Below, piece after piece: positions 1 through 6,754 of a stretch of DNA of 7,253 bases (position 1 is its first letter; the number at the start of each line of letters is the position of its first letter). The notes beneath the pieces are model-generated. The model was not told the origin of the DNA and made no database searches. It saw only the letters and a list, made by a program, of their open reading frames with translations. Source of the stretch: Lysobacteraceae bacterium (GTDB lineage Bacteria > Pseudomonadota > Gammaproteobacteria > Xanthomonadales > Wenzhouxiangellaceae). The position numbers were made by a program, and so were the translations under genes. Where the stretch lies: NCBI GenBank assembly GCA_020201235.1, contig JAIVHD010000310.1, positions 1-7,253 on the forward strand. The letters run 5' to 3'.

Positions 1-1
1 G

Positions 2-559
2 GGTAAGACCACGATGATCGACCTGATTGCCGGCCTGCTTCGACCCGACAGCGGCGCGGTTCGCATCGACGACGTCGATCTGAATAAAATCGATCATATG
101 CGCTGGCGAAAATCGATCGGCTACGTCGCCCAAGAAGCGCTTCTGATCAACGATTCGGTTCGCAACAACATCACGCTGGGCGCGCCCGACCTGGGCGAGC
201 AGGCCGTGCGTGAAGCACTGATACAGGCCGACGCCCTTGATTTCGTCATGCAGATGGACGGCAGCCTCGATGCCTCGGTCGGCGAGCGCGGCGGCCGCCT
301 GTCCGGCGGCCAGCGCCAGCGTCTCGCGATCGCCCGTGCGCTCGTCCACCAGCCCGCACTGCTGATCCTCGACGAGGCCACCAGCAATCTCGATCAGGCG
401 GCCGAGCGCGCTGTGCTCGAAACCATTGCAAACCTGAAAGGCAAGCTGACCATGCTGGCCGTCACCCATCAGCATCCGCTGCTGGAAATCGCCGATCGCG
501 TCTACCGCATCGACCGCAGTTTCATTGACCTGCAGCCTGCCGACGCAGTCGACGGATAG
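2..559 (+). CDS. ABC transporter ATP-binding domain, C-terminal part (5' end outside window)
   Basis: This is the nucleotide-binding domain of an ABC transporter, which hydrolyses ATP to drive transport across the inner membrane. The frame is open from base 2 and starts inside Walker A (GKTT, visible residues 1-4), so the real start lies upstream; the first ATG at base 14 is internal. Visible motifs in order, counting from base 2: Q-loop YVAQ (Gln44), signature LSGGQ (100-104), Walker B ALLILDE (119-125) with catalytic Glu125, D-loop SNLD (128-131) and H-loop His156. The GERGGRLSGGQRQRLAIARA stretch is typical of exporter-type (MsbA/HlyB-like) proteins, in which a membrane domain is usually fused upstream; that part cannot be seen here. 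The gene ends 9 bp before an acyltransferase gene, which fits export of a lipid or glycolipid, but the substrate is not readable from this part. Confidence 0.95.
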   Translation, partial: GKTTMIDLIAGLLRPDSGAVRIDDVDLNKIDHMRWRKSIGYVAQEALLINDSVRNNITLGAPDLGEQAVREALIQADALDFVMQMDGSLDASVGERGGRLSGGQRQRLAIARALVHQPALLILDEATSNLDQAAERAVLETIANLKGKLTMLAVTHQHPLLEIADRVYRIDRSFIDLQPADAVDG

Positions 560-568
560 GGCCGGACG

Positions 569-1468
569 ATGCGCAAATTCAGGCGCGCATTGGCCGGCTG
601 GCTTTTCATCGGTCTCAGTGGCTGGGCCAGCCGCTCAGGGCCGGCCCGCATCCGCTCGATCGGCCGCGCGATCGGCCTGCTGCACTACTGGCTGAGCTGG
701 CCGGTCAACATCCGGCTACGCCACGACATGGCGCGCGCACTTGGGGTTTCGCTCGGCCAGGCCGCAGCCATTCTGCGCCAGGCCCACCGCGAAAACGACC
801 GCGCGGTGTTCGAAATTCTTTGCCTGGCGCACGCCGATTGCAAGCCGGCCGAGCTGGTCGACCCGGTCGTGGTCGAAAACCGCGAGGTACTGGAGCGCCT
901 GCACGCCGGCCGGCAAGGCGTAATCCTGCTCGGCATGCACATGGGAAACGGCATTTTGATGGCGGCCCGGCTGGCGCGCGCCGGCCTTCCGATTCATGTC
1001 GTTTTCCGCGACCCCAGGCGACTCCCCGAGGGCCTGTTGGGGCGCGCTCTGGAACGTGCCGGCTGTGTACCGGTGGCGCTTGATCGCGGCAACCCGACTC
1101 GCAGTTTTCGACAGATGCTTGGCATCCTCAAGCGCGGCGGCATGATCTACATTCTGATGGACCAGGGCAACAAGGGCGAAGGCGCAAAGCGCGACTTTCT
1201 CGGCAAAACCCTGCGCCTGCCGAGCGGCGTTCCAAGCCTGGCCGTACGCACCGGCTCCCCGGTCATTCCCGTGCATGCCGAATCAGCCGATCCGCACTGG
1301 CGATTTCGGGTTAACCCGGCACTACCGGCCGACGACACCGAGAGCCTGCTCGACCGGATCAGCAAATCGATGCAACGCCAGATCATCGATCACCCGGAGC
1401 TCTGGGCCTGGCACCATCGACGCTGGAAGCGCTATCATTTCAATTCTGAACCCAGCGCGGAGCCTTGA
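569..1468 (+). CDS. LpxL/HtrB-family lysophospholipid (lipid A-type) acyltransferase, atypical motif
   Basis: A 299-residue member of the bacterial lipid A biosynthesis acyltransferase family (LpxL/LpxM/HtrB-like), whose members transfer acyl chains to lipid A or related glycolipids at the inner membrane. The N-terminus is basic and moderately hydrophobic (residues 1-45), consistent with membrane association. Family features are GVILLGMHMGNG around His124, VVFRD (144-148), MDQGNKGEG (197-205), the FLGK...LPSGVPSLAVRTGSPVIPV block (210-235), and the C-terminal PELW.WHHRRWKR motif (276-288). Length is normal for the family. The oddity is that the usual HX4(D/E) catalytic motif reads H124-MGNG-I129, so the acidic residue is replaced by Ile. 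The ATG is preceded by AGGG (558-561, overlapping the upstream stop) at 7-nt spacing. The position between an ABC ATPase and a glycosyltransferase fusion suggests envelope glycolipid work. Family assignment is firm; activity and acceptor are uncertain. Confidence 0.88.
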   Translation: MRKFRRALAGWLFIGLSGWASRSGPARIRSIGRAIGLLHYWLSWPVNIRLRHDMARALGVSLGQAAAILRQAHRENDRAVFEILCLAHADCKPAELVDPVVVENREVLERLHAGRQGVILLGMHMGNGILMAARLARAGLPIHVVFRDPRRLPEGLLGRALERAGCVPVALDRGNPTRSFRQMLGILKRGGMIYILMDQGNKGEGAKRDFLGKTLRLPSGVPSLAVRTGSPVIPVHAESADPHWRFRVNPALPADDTESLLDRISKSMQRQIIDHPELWAWHHRRWKRYHFNSEPSAEP

Positions 1469-1474
1469 CATACC

Positions 1475-3787
1475 ATGCCGCTGATTACGCAACGAATCGT
1501 GCGCGGGCTGACACCGTTCATCGACCCGTACATGACGCCAGCCAACCGTCAACGGCCGGAAAAAATCATTCTCGGCGTGCGCCCCGGCCTGCGTCCAGCG
1601 AACAAGCCACCGGTCCGGATTTTTCTCGGCTCGGAACGAAACCAGTTCCGCGCCGAGCGGGTCTTTTTATGGTCGATCGAAAAGCATCGCGACCCAAGCC
1701 GCATTTACGAGATTCATCTTCTCAAGGGCCTGAAGGGCTACATCAGCGGGTTCTGGATTACCGGCTTCACCAACTACCGATTCGCGATTCCGCATTTCTG
1801 CGCTTACCAGGGTCGCGCGATCTACAACGACGTCGACCAGGTCTGGCTGACTGATCCGGCCGAGCTGTTCGACCGCGACATGGCCGGTGCCGGATTCGTT
1901 TCGATCAACGATCATGACACCTCGGTGATGCTGATCGACTGTCAGCGCATGGCCGGCGTCTGGAATCACGCCGCCGTGGTCAAGACCACCCGAAAACGGA
2001 TCGAGGCGCGCGCTCGCGCGGCCGGGCTCTGGGGGCCCATGGAAGGCCGATACAACGCCCGGGATGCCGAGTACCAGCCCGGCGTTTCGGCCTGCGTGCA
2101 CTTCACCACGCTGCATACCCAGCCGTGGCGACCGTTTCCCGACTGGTTCGTTTACCAAAACAACCCGACCGGACAACTGTGGTTCGACCTGGAACGCGGT
2201 GCCGACCAGGCCCGCTTTATGCCGGTCTCGGCGCTTCGACCATCGTCGGGCTGGCCCGACGTCGCGCTGGCCCTATCGGCGCATCGCGACGGCCCCGAAC
2301 TGGTCCAGCTTTTAAGCCCGCGACCCGACCGCATCACGCACCAGCCGACCCGGCAGATCAGCGGCCTGCTTGAGGCCGTCCCCGACGGCGACCTGCCCTG
2401 GGTGCTCAACCGTCTGTTTGAAAGCTGCGACCAACTCCAGGTCCGGCTGCGCGAGCCACTTTTGATCCGCAGGGGCCGACCGCGGCGCACACTGCATTTC
2501 TGGACAGAACAGTTCGAGCTCGCCGGAAGGCTCAACCCGCAAACCCGCTGGCGGCTGGAGCGTCGTGTCGGCAGTCGCAGACAAGTTCTGATCGGCGGCC
2601 CGCTGCCGGATGGACCGGTCGCAATTCTGTCCGTGTCGGGACAAGACAGCCAGGCCGAGACCATTGGCCATGAGCTTGCGCGTCGGACCGGGCGCGAACT
2701 CGTTCGCATAGCCTTACCGGACAACCGGCCGGGCCGACTTTTCCAACTCGTTTTCGGCCGCGACCCGACCAAAAAAATGGCCGACCAGGCGGCCATTGTA
2801 GTCGCAGGGGGCCGGTATGCAACGCGTTCGGCCAGACGCCTGGCCGAGTGCAGCACGCGTCCTCCGGCGCTGGTCCTGATTGGCCGTCGCGCCGGCAGCG
2901 TCCCCGAGCACGCCGGGGTCATCGTCAGCATGCAGCACCACGATCTGCCACCCCACCCCAATCGCCTAACGACACTGCTGGGCGTGCCTGCAAACGAGTC
3001 GGCCCGGCCATCGCTCAAGCCCAAGCGCTGGATTCGGTGGTTGCGCCCGTCGAAGCGATCGGCCTTGCTGGTCGGCGGTCCGCCGCATGGACTCTGGAGC
3101 AGCCACGAACTCGACCGCATGGCCGATGACGCACTGGACTGGTCGACGCGGCGCAAGGCCAGGCTGTTGATCGTGACCACCAGCGCCAGCGCCACGGCCG
3201 CCGAACAGTTGCACAGGCGGGTCGGCGACCGGGCCGAGGTCTACGCCTGGCAAGACCATGATTCTGAAAACCCCTATCACCTGGCGCTGGAGCAGGCTGG
3301 CGGGTTGTTGATTGCCGGTGCCGGCTTCACGCTGTTGCGGGACGCGCTGGCCAGCGGCAAGCCGGTTTTTCTGATGCCCGAGCAGAAACCCCGAAGACCG
3401 AATGCCCCGCTGCGGGCTCGAATCAAGTCGGCGATCGCAGCCCGCATCGCCGCGCGCGCGTTTCGACCAAGTTTCAACAAACGCGGCAGTATTCGTCCGC
3501 AACAGGGCCTGACCTACCTGAGCGCGCGACTGATCGAGCGCGGCCGGATCGTTCCGCCGACCGGCCTGGCGGAGCTGCAACACGATCTGATCGAGCGCGG
3601 CCTGGCGGCCTGGATGGGCGACGCCGCGGTCCCTTCGGGGCGTTACCGGCCCGAACTCGACAAACTTGTACAAGACATTGTGCTGCGCCTCGAACCCAAT
3701 CGCGCCTGCAAAGGCCGCGGTAAAAATGGGCCGGATCGTGAATCTGCCGGGACACGCGACCCGACAGTGTCGCAGCAGGAGGGCTGA
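1475..3787 (+). CDS. Fusion protein: GT8-like glycosyltransferase + ELM1-type putative glycosyltransferase
   Basis: A 770-residue protein starting 6 bp after the acyltransferase stop, with GGAG at 1459-1462. Residues about 47-270 resemble a GT8-like nucleotide-sugar glycosyltransferase: strand RIFLGSE (48-54), the metal-binding DxD in YNDVDQVWL (D119-V-D121), and HFTTLHTQPWRPFPDW (209-224), like the late His motif of GT8 enzymes. Residues about 299-362 (AVPDGDLPWVLNRLFE, then FWTEQFELAGRLNPQTRW) look like the tail of a SAM-methyltransferase domain without its SAM-binding core. Residues about 370-735 resemble the ELM1 (mitochondrial fission ELM1/GtrOC1, DUF1022) family: SGQDSQAETIGHELA, PPHPNRLTTLLGVP, LLVGG (531-535), and NPY...GLLIAGAGFTLLRDALASGKPVFLMP (599-635), the last a degenerate version of the family's acceptor/nucleotide-like block. 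There is no signal peptide, so it is probably cytoplasmic or peripheral. It likely adds sugars to a lipid-linked envelope glycan; donor and acceptor are unknown. Confidence 0.8.
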   Translation: MPLITQRIVRGLTPFIDPYMTPANRQRPEKIILGVRPGLRPANKPPVRIFLGSERNQFRAERVFLWSIEKHRDPSRIYEIHLLKGLKGYISGFWITGFTNYRFAIPHFCAYQGRAIYNDVDQVWLTDPAELFDRDMAGAGFVSINDHDTSVMLIDCQRMAGVWNHAAVVKTTRKRIEARARAAGLWGPMEGRYNARDAEYQPGVSACVHFTTLHTQPWRPFPDWFVYQNNPTGQLWFDLERGADQARFMPVSALRPSSGWPDVALALSAHRDGPELVQLLSPRPDRITHQPTRQISGLLEAVPDGDLPWVLNRLFESCDQLQVRLREPLLIRRGRPRRTLHFWTEQFELAGRLNPQTRWRLERRVGSRRQVLIGGPLPDGPVAILSVSGQDSQAETIGHELARRTGRELVRIALPDNRPGRLFQLVFGRDPTKKMADQAAIVVAGGRYATRSARRLAECSTRPPALVLIGRRAGSVPEHAGVIVSMQHHDLPPHPNRLTTLLGVPANESARPSLKPKRWIRWLRPSKRSALLVGGPPHGLWSSHELDRMADDALDWSTRRKARLLIVTTSASATAAEQLHRRVGDRAEVYAWQDHDSENPYHLALEQAGGLLIAGAGFTLLRDALASGKPVFLMPEQKPRRPNAPLRARIKSAIAARIAARAFRPSFNKRGSIRPQQGLTYLSARLIERGRIVPPTGLAELQHDLIERGLAAWMGDAAVPSGRYRPELDKLVQDIVLRLEPNRACKGRGKNGPDRESAGTRDPTVSQQEG
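3777..3783 (+). promoter_or_regulatory. Ribosome binding site AGGAGGG supporting the ATG at 3787
   Basis: A near-perfect Shine-Dalgarno sequence lies within the last codons of the glycosyltransferase fusion gene, 3 nt before the ATG at 3787. That ATG shares its A with the TGA stop of the fusion gene (TGATG). This arrangement favours translational coupling and is the main reason for choosing 3787, although the encoded N-terminus is unusual. The spacing is somewhat short. Confidence 0.6.
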
Positions 3788-4302
3788 TGAATACGCCCGG
3801 TTTACCTCGACTGATTCAGCATTCTTCCTGCTGCGGTGCCCTAAGGCCTGCGTCTGCGGCATTGAGCTCGGTCGCGCGTCCTCACGACTGTACAAACAAG
3901 TACGCCTGCGCGGCACTCGGTCGCGAAATACCGCAGCCAAAAGGCCTGACGACCCGTCGCAACGCAAGGCCGGCGAACAAGGCGGGTTTACTGTTGCTTG
4001 TGTTTTCCGTTTTAGCCGCATCGCCGGTGCCGGCACAGATTTATCGCTGTGTTGAAGGCGAGACGACCATTTTTTCCGACCGGCCCTGCTCGGAAAACGT
4101 CGAGATCCACCAGCCGGCAGGCCGCCTGAGCGTCATCGCGGTAACGTCGGATCTCGAAGCCATCAGCGCGCGCAATCGGGCGTTTATCGACCAGCGGCTG
4201 AATCGCATGCCGGGGCCCCGTGACCTACCCGGTCGTGAACCGGGGTTTCGGAATCATTGGTGCCACGCACCCGCGTTCCAGGCTCAATTTTCGCGACCGT
4301 AG
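3787..4302 (+). CDS. DUF4124-domain secreted protein, possibly frameshifted
   Basis: A 171-residue reading frame with a recognisable core. Basic residues (R57, R58, R61, K65) precede a hydrophobic stretch AGLLLLVFSVLAASPVPA (66-83), a typical signal peptide with predicted cleavage after Ala83. Then comes QIYRCVEGETTIFSDRPC (84-101), the DUF4124 signature (YrC...G...fSDRPC) with Cys88 and Cys101 possibly forming a disulfide. DUF4124 proteins are small periplasmic or envelope proteins of unknown function. Two things are odd. About 55 residues rich in Cys, Ser and Ala precede the signal peptide and do not look like a normal n-region, yet the only in-frame ATG is at 3787. After about residue 141 the sequence stops looking like the family, while another frame looks better (next entry). 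The TGATG junction makes it the last gene of the plus-strand operon. Domain call is good; gene boundaries are doubtful. Confidence 0.6.
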   Translation: MNTPGLPRLIQHSSCCGALRPASAALSSVARPHDCTNKYACAALGREIPQPKGLTTRRNARPANKAGLLLLVFSVLAASPVPAQIYRCVEGETTIFSDRPCSENVEIHQPAGRLSVIAVTSDLEAISARNRAFIDQRLNRMPGPRDLPGREPGFRNHWCHAPAFQAQFSRP

Positions 4303-4411
4303 CAAGCGCGACCAAGAACCGCTGCGCAAGCCAAGGCGCGCGCCGGTCAGCGAAGACTCCTGGACGCTTTCTGGCCGGCAACTGGGCTCGCGCAGAAGCG
4401 ATGAGCCGTGA
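4220..4411 (+). pseudogene. Possible out-of-frame C-terminal remainder of the DUF4124 gene
   Basis: The +1 frame relative to the DUF4124 gene is open from 4202 to the TGA at 4409-4411. It encodes a basic, Arg- and Pro-rich tail containing VTYPVVNRGFGIIGA and ending SWTLSGRQLGSRRSDEP. From memory, a basic tail ending in an SG..PG.RR-like motif is common in small DUF4124 proteins. Dropping one base in the GGGGCCCC tract (4212-4219) would join the frames as NRMPGPVTYPVV. This is inference: either a natural frameshift, a sequencing error, or a coincidence of an open frame in GC-rich DNA. Confidence 0.3.
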
Positions 4412-4449
4412 GCCTGGGAGCCTGTCGGATTTAGCGCTGATCTACTGCG

Positions 4450-4485
4450 AAAAAGCCGGATTGGGCCAGATTCTCCGCTGTTTTT
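4450..4485 (+). terminator. Weak intrinsic terminator-like hairpin after the envelope operon
   Basis: An A-tract (4450-4454) and a T-tract (4481-4485) flank a short imperfect stem, CGGA (4457-4460) pairing with TCCG (4474-4477), extendable with a bulge, and a 13-nt loop. The A-tract/stem/T-tract layout resembles a bidirectional rho-independent terminator, but the stem is short. It sits about 40 bp past the alternative DUF4124 stop at 4411, a sensible place to end the operon transcript. Confidence 0.3.
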
Positions 4486-4518
4486 GGTTCAATAGGCCCA
4501 CAATTGGCCTCAGCTAAA

Positions 4519-4543
4519 ACCCCAACGTTGCATCAATGTTCGG
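4519..4543 (+). repeat. Left terminal inverted repeat of the 192-bp element
   Basis: Begins ACCCCAACGTTGCATCAAT and pairs with 4686-4710, with differences only at 4524 (A versus C) and 4538 (G versus T) when the right copy is reverse-complemented. Confidence 0.75.
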
Positions 4544-4596
4544 GCCGGAACCGCTACGCTGCCCGGTATAGCCGCCTTTTCGCAGTCTGTACTCGC

Positions 4597-4641
4597 GTTG
4601 CCAGCCCTCACGTAGAGTGAAGCTACGCTCCGGGTGGCAAC
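4597..4641. repeat. Nested internal hairpin within the 192-bp element
   Basis: GTTGCCA (4597-4603) pairs with TGGCAAC (4635-4641). After a one-base bulge, CCC (4605-4607) pairs with GGG (4632-4634). Further in, CGTAG (4611-4615) pairs with CTACG (4623-4627) around a 7-nt loop. The octamer GCTACGCT at 4622-4629 also occurs at 4553-4560 near the left end. The structure could form in DNA or in RNA. Confidence 0.6.
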
Positions 4642-4685
4642 ACTCCGTGCAGCCCGCGGAAATACGACTCTCCAGACTTCCAGCT

Positions 4686-4710
4686 CCGAAAATTGATGCA
4701 ACGTGGGGGT
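4686..4710 (-). repeat. Right terminal inverted repeat of the 192-bp element
   Basis: Ends ATTGATGCAACGTGGGGGT and is the inverted partner of 4519-4543. It lies about 46 bp from the stop codon of the reductase gene, so the element occupies the space between two convergent genes. Confidence 0.75.
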
Positions 4711-4715
4711 AAACC

Positions 4716-4742
4716 GGGCGCGACCACCGGAGGGCCGCGCCC
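4716..4742 (-). terminator. GC-rich hairpin just downstream of the reductase gene
   Basis: GGGCGCG (4716-4722) and CGCGCCC (4736-4742) form a perfect 7-bp stem with a 13-nt loop, 13 bp beyond the TAG stop of the minus-strand reductase (4756-4758). On the minus strand the stem is followed by GGTTTA, a poor U-tract, so it is at best a weak intrinsic terminator or an mRNA 3'-end stabiliser. Confidence 0.4.
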
Positions 4743-4755
4743 CAGTTCGCGCGGG

Positions 4756-6747
4756 CTACCAGTGAATGCCCCGCATCAAACTGGCAAACGCCATCTGCTC
4801 CTGGGTTGCCCTGGACTCAGCGCGACTCGGCGACTCACCCTTGGCCGCTGATGAATCCGGAAACATCCGAAACGCCGAATTCATGACAATTTCCGAAATC
4901 TTCGGCGTCAATGCATGCAGCACCGAGGCGAAGATACCCAGCCGGGTTGCAATCCGCTGCGGGCGATAAATGACCGCTTGCTTGACCATATCAGCCGCAT
5001 CCTCAGTCGTGATCGTGGGCACTGATTCATAAATTTTGGTCGGCGCGATCATCGGCGTTCGAACCAGCGGCATGTTGATGGTGGTAAAGGCCACGCCGGT
5101 ATCGTTGAACTCAGCTGCGGCGCAGCGTGCAAAGGCATCGAGCGCGGCTTTCGAGGCGACATAGGCCGAAAAGCGCGGCGCATTGGTCAGCACGCCGATC
5201 GAGGAGATATTAATGATATGCCCACTCTTGCGCTCGGCCATGGTCGGCAACAGCCCCATGATCATCTTGAGTGCGCCAAAATAGTTGAGCTGCATACAAC
5301 GCTCATAGTCATGAAAGCGATCATAAGAAAGCGCGATCGAACGCCGAATCGAGCGACCGGCATTGTTGACCAGCACGTCGACCGCGCCGTGCTCCTTGAG
5401 CACGCGTTTGCAGAGCTGTTCGGCAGCCTCATGATCGGCCAGGTCGCAGCTGTAGGCAAACGCAATCCCGCCTTCGGATTCGATCTCGCTTTGGGCCTGC
5501 TGCAACTCATCTTCCTTGCGCGCGACCAACAGCACACGAGCACCGGCGCGCGCCATCATCAGCGCCGTAGCCTTACCAATACCCGATGATGCCCCGGTCA
5601 CCAGCACCACCTTGTCGCGGACCTGACCTCCGAGCGAGCGATCGATGAACAGGTCGGGATCGAGATGCCGCTCCCAGTAATCCCACAGCACCCAGGCATA
5701 ATCCTCCAACGGCGGCACATTAATACCGGATCCCTTCAGGGCCCGATCGGTTTCGCGCGTATCAAAGCGGGTCGGATAATTGAAAAAGCTCAGAATATCC
5801 CTGGGAATACCGAGGTCGCTCAGGACCTGGCTGATAATCCGGCGGACCGGCGGCAGCATGCCGATACCGTGCTTGATCGGCTGCGGGATAAAGTTAAAAA
5901 TCCGGGCATCGATGCGCATGCTCATCAACGGTGCATGAGCAGCCTCGGCAAACAGATTCATGACCTCGCCGATTCGCTTCGGATTGGGATCGGTCAGATG
6001 AAAACAGGTATTGTCGAGCTTGGGCTTATGCGCGATATGATCCATCGCCCGAACCACGTAATCAACCGGAACCAGGTTGATCCTGCCACCCTCCAGTCCC
6101 AGCGTCGGCACCCACGGCGGCAAGGACCGGCGTAATCTCTGGATCAGCTTGAAAAAATAATAAGGCCCGTCGATCTTATCGATTTCGCCGGTTTTGGAAT
6201 GCCCGACTACGATGCCCGGCCGGTAAATGCGCCAGGCGATCGGGCACCTGCGCCGCACCAGCGCTTCGGATTCGTGCTTGGTCCGAAAATACGGATGCTC
6301 CAGCCCGACCGCCTCGTCGAACATGTCCTCGCGAAAAGTGCCCTCGTAAAGGCCGGCCGCTGCGATCGAGGAGGTATGGTGAAAGCACTTTGCGCCAACC
6401 CCGGCGGCAAAATCCATGGCGTTTTGCGTCCCGTCGATATTGACCTGCTCCTGCGACTCCGCGCTGGCCGCCAGATCGTAGACAGCCGCTAAATGAAACA
6501 CGTGCTTGATCTTGCCGGTCAACGCTTCCATTTGGGCACTGGAAACGCCCAGCGAAGAGCGTGTCAAGTCGCCCGAAACCGCAACCACTCGATTGCTCTG
6601 GTCGGGCCAGCGTTCGGCCACCAGCGCGTTGAATTTCTTTTTCGACCCTTTTCGGACCAGCACGTGAATCGTACCGCGCCGATTCAGCAGCTGATCGATC
6701 AGATTACGGCCGATGAAGCCGGTCCCCCCGGTCACAAAGTAGCTCAT
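4756..6747 (-). CDS. Bifunctional fatty acyl-CoA reductase (two fused SDR domains)
   Basis: A 663-residue protein with two Rossmann domains. Residues 1-about 370 form an extended SDR/FAR-type domain: TGGTGFIG (6-13), HLAAVYD (85-91), TSS (125-127), YFRTK (Tyr153/Lys157) and RIYRPGIVVGHS (173-184). Residues about 375-640 form a classical SDR: TGASSGIG (384-391), NNAG (461-464), NISS (513-516) and YVASK (Tyr529/Lys533). From memory, length, domain order and landmark segments (DGPYYFF, INLVPVDYV, FNYPTRFDTRE, WDYWER.LDPDLF, NNAGRSIRRS, SSIGVLTNAPRFSAYV, final MRGI.W) match the Marinobacter Maqu_2507 enzyme (661 residues), which reduces fatty acyl-CoA to fatty alcohol with NADPH. In that family the C-terminal half is tied to acyl-CoA reduction and the N-terminal half to aldehyde reduction. 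The frame extends upstream to 6981, but the ATG at 6747 is chosen: it has a strong ribosome binding site and begins directly at the Rossmann strand, as in the homologue. Confidence 0.93.
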   Translation of the reverse strand: MSYFVTGGTGFIGRNLIDQLLNRRGTIHVLVRKGSKKKFNALVAERWPDQSNRVVAVSGDLTRSSLGVSSAQMEALTGKIKHVFHLAAVYDLAASAESQEQVNIDGTQNAMDFAAGVGAKCFHHTSSIAAAGLYEGTFREDMFDEAVGLEHPYFRTKHESEALVRRRCPIAWRIYRPGIVVGHSKTGEIDKIDGPYYFFKLIQRLRRSLPPWVPTLGLEGGRINLVPVDYVVRAMDHIAHKPKLDNTCFHLTDPNPKRIGEVMNLFAEAAHAPLMSMRIDARIFNFIPQPIKHGIGMLPPVRRIISQVLSDLGIPRDILSFFNYPTRFDTRETDRALKGSGINVPPLEDYAWVLWDYWERHLDPDLFIDRSLGGQVRDKVVLVTGASSGIGKATALMMARAGARVLLVARKEDELQQAQSEIESEGGIAFAYSCDLADHEAAEQLCKRVLKEHGAVDVLVNNAGRSIRRSIALSYDRFHDYERCMQLNYFGALKMIMGLLPTMAERKSGHIINISSIGVLTNAPRFSAYVASKAALDAFARCAAAEFNDTGVAFTTINMPLVRTPMIAPTKIYESVPTITTEDAADMVKQAVIYRPQRIATRLGIFASVLHALTPKISEIVMNSAFRMFPDSSAAKGESPSRAESRATQEQMAFASLMRGIHW

Positions 6748-6754
6748 AGACGTT

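Larger units (their letters stand above)
4519..4710. mobile_element. MITE-like 192-bp element with 25-bp terminal inverted repeats
   Basis: The left end 4519-4543 and the reverse complement of the right end 4686-4710 match at 23 of 25 positions; both contain ACGTTGCATCAAT. The outer flanks carry AAA on both sides (4516-4518 and 4711-4713), or TAAA (4515-4518 and 4710-4713) if the last T is counted as target, which would be a short target-site duplication. No reading frame of useful length lies inside. The interior has a nested hairpin. These are the traits of a non-autonomous miniature inverted-repeat element mobilised by a transposase elsewhere. It could instead be a chromosomal structured repeat or RNA. 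I do not recognise the repeats as those of a named insertion sequence. Confidence 0.55.

Noticed and set aside
2152..4036. Long minus-strand open frames (347 and 356 codons) opposite the glycosyltransferase fusion
   Set aside because: They are antisense shadows in GC-rich DNA with low-complexity Arg, Ser and Pro translations, and they cover a plus-strand frame with clear protein families.
4510..4701. Minus-strand frame of 63 codons inside the inverted-repeat element
   Set aside because: It is short, has no recognisable motif or ribosome binding site, and its span coincides with the repeat structure.
4519..4710. Integron attC site
   Set aside because: The ends do not give proper RYYYAAC/GTTRRRY core sites, and no cassette or integrase is present; long matching terminal inverted repeats fit a MITE-like element better.
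5665..6135. Plus-strand frame of 156 codons inside the reductase gene
   Set aside because: It is antisense to a strongly supported coding region and shows no family features.
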